NCBI GenBank assembly: GCA_035578905.1 | Contig: JAQJVL010000004.1 | Coordinates: 4,507,582-4,571,581, forward strand | Direction of reading: 5' to 3' | DNA: 64,000 nt | DNA from: Stictocephala bisonia | Taxonomy: Eukaryota > Arthropoda > Insecta > Hemiptera > Membracidae | Shown here: positions 13,290 to 24,439 of the stretch, piece by piece | How the letters are laid out: each line of letters starts with the position of its first letter | How positions within the stretch are numbered: the stretch's first letter is position 1 | Notes under the pieces: model-generated | What the model was told of the DNA's origin: nothing | Database searches by the model: none | What the model saw: only the letters and a program-made list of their open reading frames with translations | Position numbers and translations under genes: made by a program

Positions 13290-14326
13290 TAACCCACCCA
13301 CCCACCCATACACATACAGTGGTATTGACCCACCCGCCCACCCATACACGCACAGTGGTATTGACCCACCCACTCACCCATACACGAAAAGTGGTATTGA
13401 CCCACCCGCCCAACCATACACATACAATGGTAATGACCCACCCGCCCACCCATACACGCGTGGTATTGACCCACCCGCCCACCCATACACATACAGTAGT
13501 ATTGACCCACCCGCCCACCTATACACATACAGTGGTATTGACCCACCCGCCCACCCATACACGCACAGTGGTATTGACCCACCCGCCCACCCATACAAAT
13601 ACAGTGGTATTGACCCACCCGCCCACCCATACACATACAGTGGTATTGACCCACCCGCCCACCCATACACGCACAGTGGTATTGACCCACCCACTCACCC
13701 ATACACGAAAAGTGGTATTGACCCACCCGCCCACCCATACACGCACAGTGGTATTGACCCACCCACTCACCCATACATGAAAAGTGGTATTGACCCACCC
13801 GCCCACTCATACACGCACAGTGGTATTGACCCACCCGCCCACCCATACACGCACAATGGTATTGACCAACCCGCCCACCCATACACGCACAGTGGTATTG
13901 ACCCACCCGCCCACCCATACACATACAGTAGTATTGACCCACCCGCCCACCCATACACATACAATGGTATTGACCCACCCGCCCACCCATACACGCACAG
14001 TGGTATTGACCCACCCGCCCACCCATACACATACAGTAGTATTGACCCACCCGCCCACCCATACACATACAGTAGTATTGACCCTCCCGCCCATCCATAC
14101 ACGCACAGTAGTATTGACCCACCCGCCCACCCATACACGCACAGTGGTATTGACCCACCCGCCCACCCATACACGCACAGTGGTATTGACCCACCGGCCC
14201 ACCCATACATATACAGTGGTATTGACCTACCCACTCACCCATACACGAAAAGTGGTATTGACCCACCCGCCCAACCATACACACAAAGTGGTATTGACCC
14301 ATCCGCCCACCCATACACGCACAGTC
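13290..14326. repeat. 36-bp minisatellite, about 29 units (main array)
   Basis: The unit is of the type GGTATTGACCCACCCGCCCA followed by CCCATACACGCACAGT, 36 bp. Variants carry ACATACAGT or ACGAAAAGT. Because 36 is a multiple of 3 and the unit lacks stops in several frames, the array is open in many frames on both strands with 12-residue periods such as HSGIDPPAHPYT. The peptides differ by frame and no frame is favoured, so I treat it as non-coding. A tRNA-type SINE fragment abuts the right end. Confidence 0.95.
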
Positions 14327-14332
14327 GCTCGA

Positions 14333-14405
14333 AATAAGTTCTGAGCGGTCCAAGGCGTCAGGACTTGTATCTGAGATAGAAATAGAGTTGGTTTGAAAAT
14401 TGGCT
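14333..14405 (+). mobile_element. SINE head fragment related to the one at 46600
   Basis: GAGCGGTCCAAGGCGTCAGGAC is followed by CTGAGATAGAAATAG, parallel to GAGCGGTCTAAGGCGTCAGGAC and GAGATAGGG at 46600-46697. Its B box is degraded. It starts at the last unit of the 36-bp minisatellite. Confidence 0.5.
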
Positions 14406-14786
14406 TTGAATGTTAGTTGTTCATGTTGTACTGCACTGGTTCTCCCCACAGGTAAAACATCTATGAGAAACGAGTAGAGTAAGGTTGAAGAGAAGATCGG
14501 TCCCTCCTTAAAAAATCATTCCTTTTCCTAATAAATTTTCTTTGCATTGCGTAAGATTATGATTGTTTTGTAAGTAGTTATAAGCTTAAGTAACAATTAA
14601 GAGACTGACTGATACGACCAAGTTCTGTTTATTTCAGAAACTGTCATGATTTTTATCTACGCATTTTTATATGGAGGGGTCGTGAGGACAAATCACTGGT
14701 GGTCTTCCTCATGACGATCTGCACTCAACACGTGCCAATACCGCTCCGATGCTTTATATGTGGAGTGATTAGAATTGCGATAAAAG

Positions 14787-15000
14787 TTGTTACTATGTCC
14801 GGGACCTGCAGCACGTGGTCACGTGGTGTTGTGCAGTGCAGCTGGGTGCACTGGTTGGGTGGGTGGTGCAGCAGGTTCGCGCACACGCGGTCGATGTCCG
14901 CATTGCGGCTCGTCCTGGGTCCTCTCACTCACTGTGCCCGGCTGCCTCGCCGCGGCCGGGCCGCACCCGCAACTCACCTCCTCGCCACTTCGGTATGTTT
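14787..15000. promoter_or_regulatory. CpG-rich island of unknown role
   Basis: This 200-bp stretch is GC- and CpG-rich (for example CGCGCACACGCGGTCGATG and CTCGCCGCGGCCGGGCCGCA) in otherwise AT-rich DNA. It carries a plausible splice donor on each strand: CG-GTATGT on plus (near 14992) and GAGGAG-GTGAGT on minus (near 14975). It could be a promoter with a first non-coding exon or a transposon end. No coding frame is convincing. Confidence 0.3.
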
Positions 15001-15059
15001 TGCATTTCATCTCACTTCCATTTAGTGTATTAGCCACATTTTCACCTCACCTGTCTTAA

Positions 15060-16100
15060 TTTGTTTACACTAACTGGATTTACTTTATGTGGCAGAACGT
15101 TCGTATCAGTTCTACCACATTAAAACCATCTCCCCCCTTTAATTGTTAATGTACCCAGCAGTTTTAACATGTCGTATTACATCTAACTAGTGCAGTTAGT
15201 TTCTTGAAATGTTTCTAATTACAACGACTTTACGTTTTGGTGCAGCTGTTTATAACTGCAAAAAGAATTGAATGAAAGTGTTGGCTTTAAAATTTCGAAA
15301 TTAACAATTGTATTAAGTCGTCAAGGGTAGAACTTTAGTGTTTAGTGAGTTAACGGCCAACTTGGCGAAGCTGTTGTTACTATAAGGGTTAGTTTGTACG
15401 ATTCAGAGAAAACGATTTGTCTATTACATAACGTTAAGTATGGTAACAAAATATAGAGATAAACTGTTTAATAACAAAATGATAACGTAAACATACACTA
15501 CAGAGATTTTTGACGGTTAGTTTGAAGTGAGTTTGTTGTTTAGACGTGCTTTATACGTACATCCACCACCAAGTTCAGGCAAAGCCACGAAGCGTAAATA
15601 CCATTAGAGCTTAGAATTGTTCAACAAACACGAAGAATGCAGGGATACATGCGGTTCAACGACTGGCAACAAGCCTGATGGTTTTAGTTTTCCGCTCCCG
15701 TAAGGAAGTACATGAAATGATAAGAAAAACGTCGTTATTGAAAATCAGGCGAATTTGATATCACAATTCACGTAACCCGATTACACGTAATAAGCAGACA
15801 AATACAATGTAATTTTACATATAAAACCCTATATGAATAGGGTTGTAATATTTAATTTAGAACTAAAAATTACAGTTAAGGAGAAACTAAATTCTCTAAA
15901 CAACTACAAAAAATAACGGTAAAACGTGATAAATAAAGATATACTTATCTATCAATATAGCTGTATTAAGTTTTGAAACAAATAATAATGGGTGATGTAA
16001 ATAAATCTAGCATTTACTCGGCCAAGTATTTGCTCAAATCGATGTGAATAAAGACATTGAGAAAATACCAACAGTTTATAGTACTTCTGGCAATTCTAAG
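15060..16100. other. Intergenic DNA
   Basis: No element or coding region recognised before the 112-bp array. Confidence 0.55.
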
Positions 16101-16104
16101 CACT

Positions 16105-17208
16105 TACAAGGGGTAGTAAATGCTGTGTTCTAACAATGCTACATTTTACATCCTGCCTCGTCGCATCTACCTCCACTAACTTCATGCCTGCTCAACCTAT
16201 CACCTCAACAGGCTCTAGCAAGGGTTAGTAAGTGCTAGGCTCTAGCGTTATGCTACGTTTTACATCCTGCCTCGTCGCATCTACCTCCACTAACTTCATG
16301 CCTGCTCAACCTATCACCTCAACAGGCTCTAGCAAGGGTTAGTAAGTGCTAGGCTCTAACAATGCTACATTTTACATCCTGCCTCGTCGCATCTACCTCC
16401 ACTAACTTCATGCCTGCTCAACCTATCACCTCAACAGGCTCTAGCAAGGGTTAGTAAGTGCTAGGCTCTAACAATGCTACATTTTACATCCTGCCTCGTC
16501 GCATCTACCTCCACTAACTTCATGCCTGCTCAACCTATCACCTCAACAGGCTCTAGCAAGGGTTAGTAAGTGCTAGGCTCTAACAGTGCTACATTTTACA
16601 TCCTGCCTCGTCGCATCTGCCTCCACTAACTTCATGCCTGCTCAACCTATCACCTCAACAGGCTCTACCAAGGGGTAGTAAGTGCTAGGCTCTAGCGTTA
16701 TGCTACATTTTACATCCTGCCTCGTCGCATCTGCCTCCACTAACTTCATGCCTGCTCAACCTATCACCTCAACAGGCTCTAGCAAGGGTTAGTAAGTGCT
16801 AGGCTCTAACAATACTACATTTTACATCCTGCCTCGTCGCATCTAACTCCACTAACTTCATGCCTGCTCAACCTATCACCTCAACAGGCTCTAGCAAGGG
16901 TTAGTAAGTGCTAGGCTCTAACAATGCTACATTTTACATCCTGCTCGTCGCATCTACCTCCACTAACTTCATGCCTGCTCAACCTATCACCTCAACAGGC
17001 TCTAGCAAGGGTTAGTAAGTGCTAGGCTCTAACAATGCTACATTTTACATCCTGCCTCGTCGCATCTACCTCCACTAACTTCATGCCTGCTCAACCTATC
17101 ACCTCAACAGGCTCTAGCAAGGGTTAGTAAGTGCTAGGCTCTAACAATGCTACATTTTACGTCCTGCCTCGTCGCATCTACCTCCACTAACTTCATGCCT
17201 GCTCAACT
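16105..17208. repeat. 112-bp tandem repeat, about 10 units
   Basis: The unit runs from GGCTCTAACAATGCTACATT through CATCCTGCCTCGTCGCATCT and CATGCCTGCTCAACCTATCA to AGCAAGGGTTAGTAAGTGCT. Copies are nearly identical; variants are AGCGTTATGCTAC and a one-base loss in TGCTCGTCG at about 16943. No frame stays open. Confidence 0.96.
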
Positions 17209-17209
17209 T

Positions 17210-18600
17210 GTACACACCTGTATTCTGGACAACTTCTAGTTTAATGAGATCTAAACAGTCAAATCGCATTGTTCAAACGGACCCGCAGAAACAAGATACC
17301 GGCGTATTTCTAACTGATATATACAATTCATTCTAGATGGTACAGTTATATAAATCTCTGTAACATAACATTCAATTAATTAATAAAATTTGTATGAAAT
17401 AAATGAAACGTATGTTTTACTTGTTGACATTTTACATTTAATTAAAAAAAGTCTAAACCCCGTAAAAAGTACGGGTAAACAGCTAGTTAATTATACAATT
17501 AATTTTTAACTAAATATTGTAAAGTTAACTTTTGTAAGATAACTTTTATAAAGATAACTACAGTAATCTTGTATATAAAAATAAATGTTATTGAAAATGC
17601 AATTTTGTTACATGTAATTTAATTTATTAAATAATTATGTTTACGTTTCATTATTATGAAGTATATTTTATCCTATTTTGGAAACAAATTTTCACTAAAT
17701 TTGAACTTCTTTATAAGTTACAGCTAACAATAAAAATCAATTCATCATTTAAAAAATATATTTTTCTATGTAAACACTTCATTTTATAAATGTTGCAAAT
17801 AATAAAACCACTGAAAAAGTATCCATTTAAAGGGGCTAAACTTTATATTCAATACATTATTAGCAATCTGCACAACTACAAAACGTTAGAGCTGTATAAA
17901 TCCACGAACCCATGCGTGTAATGTGTGGCCAAAACTACCAGCCACTACAAGGTGAGTCAGTGTTACGTTTATATAACAAATTAAAATTTCCTACTACGAT
18001 AAAAGCTGAAAAGAGCCCTGATATATTTTACGTTCCAACTAAGCTTACTGTGCAACAGCGGGAAACCTCGAGTCACTCGGTTAACTCAACGGCTTTGAAC
18101 GTTATAAAATAATTGGTGAAGACAAAGTCCAGTAAAGGTGGATGGGAGTAAACGTACAATACTTTCTGGAGTTCGTAAGGTTTCTGGGTTAGGTTAGGGG
18201 GATAATCCATGTTAGATGTCAAACAGAGAACTGAGAACGAGGGGTAGTAAATGGTACGAAAAAGGCAAGCAGTCCCAGGCCAGCTTGAAAATAATGTAAT
18301 AAGTAATACAAAGAAAGAAGAGGAAGAGGTTTAATTCGCACAAATGTTCAAGCATATAGTAGGTAAAGAATAGTTTCCGTTCCTACATTCCGTTTCCACA
18401 GATAAAGTACAGCGTGTAATCGGTTGGACAGCCCTTCTCCCATTCCACGATCAGCTGATTTACTAGTAGCTAGTGGCTAATTAATTATGACTTGTGTCTA
18501 TCTTATGTTTTATTGTAAACGGTTTTTTTTTAATTTTACAGTCAAACAAGCTACGCTCAATTTTAATTTTTAGTGAATAATTAAGTTTTATATTTTTTAG
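17210..18600. other. AT-rich spacer between two tandem arrays
   Basis: Nothing recognised. A 66-codon plus frame at 17912 has no family features. Confidence 0.55.
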
Positions 18601-18616
18601 TAGTTACGTTATTAGC

Positions 18617-21600
18617 ACCAGTGTAACAGCTGTCGTGTAACATTTTGACGTTATGTAGCCCAGTCACTGAGGGGAAGTGTCGGGAGAAACTAGTAACAGT
18701 GTAACAGCTGTCGTGTAACATTTTGACGTTATATAGCCCAGTCACTGAGGGGAAATGTCGGGAGAAACTAGTAACAGTGTAACAGCTGTCGTGTAACATT
18801 TTGACGTTATGTAGCCCAGTCACTGAGGGGAAGTGTCGGGAGAAACTAGTAACAGTGTAACAGCTGTCGTGTAACATTTTGACGTTATGTAGCCCAGTCA
18901 CTGAGGGGAAGTGTCGGGAGAAACTAGTAACATTGTAACAGCCGTCGCGTAACATTTTGACGTTATGTAGCCCAGTCACTGAGGGGAAATGTCGGGAGAA
19001 ACTAGTAACAGTGTAACAGCCGTCGCGTAACATTTTGACGTTATATAGCCCAGTCACTGAGGGGAAATGTCGGGAGAAACTAGTAACATTGTAACAGCCG
19101 TCGCGTAACATTTTGACGTTATATAGCCCAGTCACTGAGGGGAAATGTCGGGAGAAACTAGTAACATTGTAACAGCCGTCGCGTAACATTTTGACGTTAT
19201 GTAGCCCAGTCACTGAGGGGAAGTGTCGGGAGAAACTAGTAACAGTGTAACAGCCGTCGTGTAACATTTTGACGTTATATAGCCCAGTCACTGAGGGGAA
19301 ATGTCGGGAGAAACTAGTAACATTGTAACAGCCGTCGCGTAACATTTTGACGTTATGTAGCCCAGTCACTGAGGGGAAATGTCGGGAGAAACTAGTAACA
19401 GTGTAACAGCTGTCGTGTAACATTTTGACGTTATTGTAACCCAGTCACTGAGGGGAAATGTCGGGAGAAACTAGTAACATTGTAACAGCCGTCGCGTAAC
19501 ATTTTGACGTTATATAGCCCAGTCACTGAGGGGAAATGTCGGGAGAAACTAGTAACAGTGTAACAGCTGTCGTGTAACATTTTGACGTTATTGTAACCCA
19601 GTCCCTGAGGGGAAATGTCGGGAGAAACTAGTAACAGTGTAACAGCCGTCGCGTAACATTTTGATGTTATGTAGCCCAGTCACTGAGGGGAAGTGTCGGG
19701 AGAAACTAGTAACAGTGTAACAGCCGTCGCGTAACATTTTGACGTTATGTAGCCCAGTCACTGAGGGGAAATGTCGGGAGAAACTAGTAACAGTGTAACA
19801 GCCGTCGCGTAACATTTTGACGTTATATAGCCCAGTCACTGAGGGGAAATGTCGGGAGAAACTAGTAACAGTGTAACAGCCGTCGCGTAACATTTTGACG
19901 TTATGTAGCCCAGTCACTGAGGGGAAGTGTCGGGAGAAACTAGTAACAGTGTAACAGCCGTCGCGTAACATTTTGACGTTATGTAGCCCAGTCCCTGAGG
20001 GAAAATGTCGGGAGAAACTAGTAACAGTGTAACAGCCGTCGCGTAACATTTTGATGTTATGTAGCCCAGTCACTGAGGGGAAGTGTCGGGAGAAACTAGT
20101 AACAGTGTAACAGCCGTCGCGTAACATTTTGACGTTATGTAGCCCAGTCACTGAGGGGAAATGTCGGGAGAAACTAGTAACAGTGTAACAGCCGTCGCGT
20201 AACATTTTGACGTTATATAGCCCAGTCACTGAGGGGAAATGTCGGGAGAAACTAGTAACAGTGTAACAGCCGTCGCGTAACATTTTGACGTTATGTAGCC
20301 CAGTCACTGAGGGGAAGTGTCGGGAGAAACTAGTAACAGTGTAACAGCCGTCGCGTAACATTTTGACGTTATGTAGCCCAGTCCCTGAGGGAAAATGTCG
20401 GGAGAAACTAGTAACAGTGTAACAGCCGTCGCGTAACATTTTGATGTTATGTAGCCCAGTCACTGAGGGGAAGTGTCGGGAGAAACTAGTAACAGTGTAA
20501 CAGCCGTCGCGTAACATTTTGACGTTATGTAGCCCAGTCCCTGAGGGAAAATGTCGGGAGAAACTAGTAACAGTGTAACAGACGTCGCGTAACATTTTGA
20601 CGTTATGTAGCCCAGTTACCAAGGGAAAATGTCGGGAGAAACTAGTAACAGTGTAACAGCCGTCGCGTAATATTTTGACGTTATGTAACCCAGTCACCGA
20701 GGGAAAATGTCGGGAGAAACTAGTAACAGTGTAACAGCTGTCGTGTAACATTTTGACGTTATGTAGCCCAGTCACTGAGGGGAAGTGTCGGGAGAAACTA
20801 GTAACAGTGTAACAGCCGTCGTGTAACATTTTGACGTTATATAGCCCAGTCCCTGAGGGGAAATGTCGGGAGAAACTAGTAACAGTGTAACAGCCGTCGC
20901 GTAATATTTTGACGTTATTGTAACCCAGTCACCGAGGGAAAATGTCGGGAGAAACTAGTAACAGTGTAACAGCTGTCGCGTAACATTTTAATGTTATGTA
21001 GCCCAGTTACCGAGGGAAAATGTCGGGAGAAACTAGTAACAGTGTAACAGCCGTCGCGTAACATTTTGACGTTATGTAGCCCAGTCACTGAGGGGAAATG
21101 TCGGGAGAAATTAGTAACATTGTAACAGCCGTCGCGTAATATTTTGACGTTATGTAGGCCAGTCACTGAGGGGAAATGTCGGGAGAAACTAGTAACAGTG
21201 TAACAGTCGTCGCGTAACATTTTGACGTAATGTAGCCCAGTCACTGAGGGAAAATGTCGGGAGAAACTAGTAACAGTGTAACAGCCGTCGTGTAACATTT
21301 TGACGTTATGTAGCCCAGTCACTGAGGGGAAATGTCGGGAGAAACTAGTAACAGTGTAACAGACGTCGCGTAACATTTTGATGTAATGTAGCCCAGTCAC
21401 TGAGGGAAAATGTCGGGAGAAACTAGTAACAGTGTAACAGACGTCGCGTAACATTTTGACGTTATGTAGCCCAGTTACCAAGGGAAAATGTCGGGAGAAA
21501 CTAGTAACAGTGTAACAGCCGTCGCGTAATATTTTGACGTTATGTAACCCAGTCACCGAGGGAAAATGTCGGGAGAAACTAGTAACAGTGTAACAGCCGT

Positions 21601-21822
21601 CGCGTAACATTTTGATGTTATGTAGCCCAGTCACTGAGGGAAAATGTCGGGAGAAACTAGTAACAGTGTAACAGCCGTCGCGTAACATTTTGATGTTATG
21701 TAGCCCAGTCACCGAGGGAAAATGTCGGGAGAAACTAGTAACAGAGTAACAGCCGTCGCGTAACATTTTGACGTTATGTAGCTCATTTACTGAGGGAAAA
21801 TGTCGGGAGAAACTAGTAACAA
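18617..21822. repeat. 78-bp satellite-like array, about 41 units
   Basis: The unit is ACATTTTGACGTTATGTAGC, CCAGTCACTGAGGGGAAGTG, TCGGGAGAAACTAGTAACAG, TGTAACAGCCGTCGCGTA. As 78 is 26 codons, the minus strand stays open for up to 413 codons with a 26-residue period (MLRDGCYTVTSFSRHFPSVT and so on), broken where a unit has an extra base (GTTATTGTAACC). A five-unit higher-order period is visible in the middle. I treat it as non-coding. Confidence 0.96.
19661..20440. repeat. Higher-order repeat: two adjacent 390-bp blocks of five 78-bp units
   Basis: The rare variant TTGATGTTATG recurs at 19661, 20051 and 20441, exactly 390 bp apart. Between these points the order of unit variants (AAGTG, AAATG, ATATAG, AAGTG, then CCCTGAGGGAAAATG) is the same in both blocks. 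This indicates duplication of five-unit blocks after the units had diverged. Confidence 0.85.
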
Positions 21823-21902
21823 GCTACTACACCACAATCTGGTGGTTGTCAAATATCCACCAGTCGTTAGTACCCATTTAGAGATACATTTTAACACTCT
21901 AA

Positions 21903-21916
21903 CCCCCCCCCCCCCC
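21903..21916. repeat. Poly(C) run of 14
   Basis: A homopolymer of 14 C lies about 80 bp after the end of the 78-bp array. Confidence 0.9.
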
Positions 21917-22082
21917 GGTGCTTATCTCACTAGGCCCCCTTTAAGCCCCCTTGCAAGCTTTTACAATATCACTCGTATCTCTGTTACCATAGGTCGTATT
22001 CGTTCAATCCTTTTTTGTTTCGTTCCTCATATTACATTCTACAAAGAAGGTTATATAATATTTTTGCTAATATTAACAGTTT

Positions 22083-22344
22083 AAAAGTTAAAGATCCTTA
22101 TTTTGCCAGGCGAAGTTGTGGCTAAGAAGTTGTTCTCTAACACTAAACCTGGGGACCAACGGCTTAACGGTGACTTCCGAACCACCACCAGTGACCGGGC
22201 AGGCGGGCTGCGTGCAAGGACAGCAAGGATGGGATCGCTCAGACGGTCACCCATCCAAGGGACAGCCATGCTCGATGTTGCTTGATTCCGTTATCTTGCG
22301 ATAACGTCTGAACCCTCCGGTCAAGGCCACTGGCTATCCCGGAG
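22083..22344 (-). mobile_element. 5S rRNA-derived SINE (SINE3 type), minus strand
   Basis: Read on the minus strand, the head matches 5S rRNA: AAGCAACATCG (22273-22283), then CTTGGATGGGTGACCG (complement at 22244 and onward), the conserved internal-promoter region of 5S genes. Upstream GCCAGTGGCC resembles the 5S start. Downstream the element has CGTTAAGCCGTTGGTCCC (complement at 22152-22169), CACAACTTCGCCTGGCAAAAT and a tail ending CTTTAACTTTT. The same tail closes the tRNA-type SINE at 54235-54420. It is a short non-coding retroposon, copied by the machinery of a partner non-LTR element in known cases. Confidence 0.85.
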
Positions 22345-22349
22345 TTTTT

Positions 22350-23210
22350 TGTCAAAAAAAGTTTATTAAATATTTTGGAAATTTTAAATTTTCTTTTAAA
22401 ATTTTTATTCAAACGTTGTCTTCTGCAATTCGTTAAAACAGTTCGAATAAAAATTAAATTATGACTCTTAAGCTTTATTTTGATGTGTATCATTAATACC
22501 TATGTCAACGGGAACATTCGGAAAAGCACTTACCACGAAGCACGCACGCCGTAGTTCACTGGTCGACACGGCGTCGGCGCGGTCATATGTAACTGTATTT
22601 CGCCTCTTTACCAAGCGTAAACCACTTTAGACTTATTAAATGATTGGTGAAGTCTAATTATTAATGTGTATAAATGCCACCTCTAGTGCTACTCTGTGAA
22701 GCAATGTCTATGCACTTGTGTAGAATCAGTAGTCTATACCAACAACCATATTACGGTATTTCTTTTGTTTACACATTATGTTATTTGCAACACGATTCTT
22801 TTTTTCAGTTACATGAATACATTTCCATATGAAACAACAAAATCTGATAAAATCTGCTGTGATCATTTTAATTATTATTATTATTTCTTTGTCAAAGTAA
22901 CCTTTAAGATTTTAAGAGTTTACGAGTTTATATTTAAAACACTCGTATTTAGAAAAATATGAACATTTTTAACCCAAGACATGTATGAGACCTGGCACAA
23001 TTTATAAAAAAAAATCTTTGATGAACAAAGAATATAAATAAATAAACACTTATCTTTTACTTTAGTTATAAGCAATAATTTTTAGAAAACTATATTGAAT
23101 CAACGATATTAACACGTCGTTATAAATGTAACTCACAAAACTACACAATTCACGAAAGTTATTATTTATAGGTTATCGACAGAATTAAATGCCTTCTTCA
23201 GCCTTCAATC
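22350..23210. other. AT-rich intergenic DNA
   Basis: Nothing recognised. A short GC-rich patch lies near 22540-22590. Confidence 0.55.
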
Positions 23211-23214
23211 ATTA

Positions 23215-23445
23215 AGGAACAGAACTACAGTGGTCTACGAGCGATAAAAAACCGACCTGTGTACAAGGACCCAGTTGTTTCCATACGCTAGTATGTGCGG
23301 CGACGGTAAATCTGCCGTCGAAAGTAGTAGCGGGCCGCGGCTCCACATTGCTCCCAATCAATGCGCCACTGTTCAGACAGCGGCGACGGTAATTTTGCCG
23401 CGACTGCAAAAACCGCTCTGTGTGTAAACGGCCTAACACTTGTCT
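23215..23445. other. GC-rich palindromic segment, possible MITE
   Basis: The segment contains two near-palindromes, CGACGGTAAATCTGCCGTCG (23293-23312) and GGCGACGGTAATTTTGCCGC (about 23381-23400). Similar end sequences, ACCGACCTGTGTAC and ACCGCTCTGTGTGT, lie near its two sides. It is much more GC-rich than its surroundings. It could be a small non-autonomous transposon next to the truncated PIF copy, but no duplication is visible. Confidence 0.35.
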
Positions 23446-23457
23446 TTGTTGACACGT

Positions 23458-23947
23458 TGTAACACGTTCAATGTAGTTGTAATAGGTTTTTTTGTGATTG
23501 TAATAAGTTTAGTGGTGAAGTGGAGTAAAGAAGAAACTAAGATGTTTATCGAGGGTTAAAAAAAACCACCCTCTTGTGTAGTTTGGTCTATTTTCTTGTG
23601 ACATTCTGTTATACCGCCCCACTTCTTCTGTCGCAGAAATCTTTCTTTCCACCATTCCTTAATCCTCTTTCCTTTTCTTAATTTTGCTTAATGCAGATAA
23701 ATGAAGACCTATGCAACCGCTGCTATTGTCTGTGAACTAGCTTGTTGAAATTGTAAAAATACACACAACATTACAACACACCTCTTGAAAATGAGCTACA
23801 GCACGATGCAGAGTTGTGGTTCGGTCAAACTGTTATGAGGGAATGCTCTGTTCGGCGTGATAAAGTTGTAACAACACTTTCCCGTAACTCCGAACAGAGA
23901 AGATGAGCAGTCAATCGGTGCTCAGCTCGGTAGTGTGTGGCATGCCT
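23458..23947 (+). mobile_element. Second, decayed copy of the PIF-derived element
   Basis: This stretch aligns throughout with the right two thirds of the element at 56083-56952. Shared marks are the MADF start (here VKWSKEETKMFIEG followed by a stop), the CGCTGCTATTGTCT segment, TTGTGGTTCGG, and the right end CGGTAGTGTGTGGC followed by TAA. The left third is absent or replaced by the unrelated GC-rich palindromic segment upstream. Confidence 0.75.
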
Positions 23948-24050
23948 TAAGGCTGTGGACTATGACACTTGGCAAAAATATTCTGTATAGGCTTCAGATG
24001 CGCACCAAGAAAGATTTAACAAAATTTCCTAAAATAAGATAGATAAAAAA

Positions 24051-24437
24051 TATCACGATACCGGCCAATCAGAGCCTTTCTTATCACTCGCCACAGGAAT
24101 GAGGGAGGTGAGGGCGGCGTAACTTGACACGAAACTGACGAGAGGTTGTTTAAGTGTGCAATGTGGAGACAAAGAAAAATATCACGATACCGGCCAATCA
24201 GAGCCTTTCTTATCACTCGCCATAGGAATGAGGGAGGTGAGGGCGGCGTAACTTGACACGAAACTGACGAGAGGTTGTTTAAGTGTGCAATTTGGAGACA
24301 AAGAAAAATATCACGATACCGGCCAATCAGAGCCTTTCTTATCACTCGCCATAGGAATGAGGGAGGTGACGGCGGCGTAACTTGACACGAAACTGACGAG
24401 AGGTTGTTTAAGTGTGCAATGTGGAGACAAAGAAAAA
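24051..24437. repeat. 129-bp tandem repeat, 3 units
   Basis: TATCACGATACCGGCCAATC starts at 24051, 24180 and 24309, exactly 129 bp apart. Three full units fill 387 bp and differ at only a few bases (CCACAGG/CCATAGG, GTGAGGG/GTGACGG, ATGTGG/TTTGG). 129 is a multiple of 3, which explains the open minus-strand frame. Confidence 0.95.
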
Positions 24438-24439
24438 TC

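Noticed and set aside
13289..14449. 386-codon Cys/Gly-rich minus-strand frame, and Thr/Pro- or Tyr/Pro-rich frames on both strands over the 36-bp array
   Set aside because: The 36-bp unit lacks stops in most frames, so several overlapping frames are open at once. This is expected from the unit and no frame is preferred.
16105..21822. Tandem arrays as CRISPR arrays
   Set aside because: There are no unique spacers between repeats, no cas genes, and the surroundings are an intron-bearing animal genome.
22200..22344. True 5S rRNA gene
   Set aside because: Only parts of 5S match, the 5' third is diverged, and a SINE tail follows. It is a 5S-derived SINE.
22696..22962. 88-codon Phe/Tyr-rich plus frame
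   Set aside because: The composition reflects AT-rich DNA. No domain, splice context or homology is recognisable.
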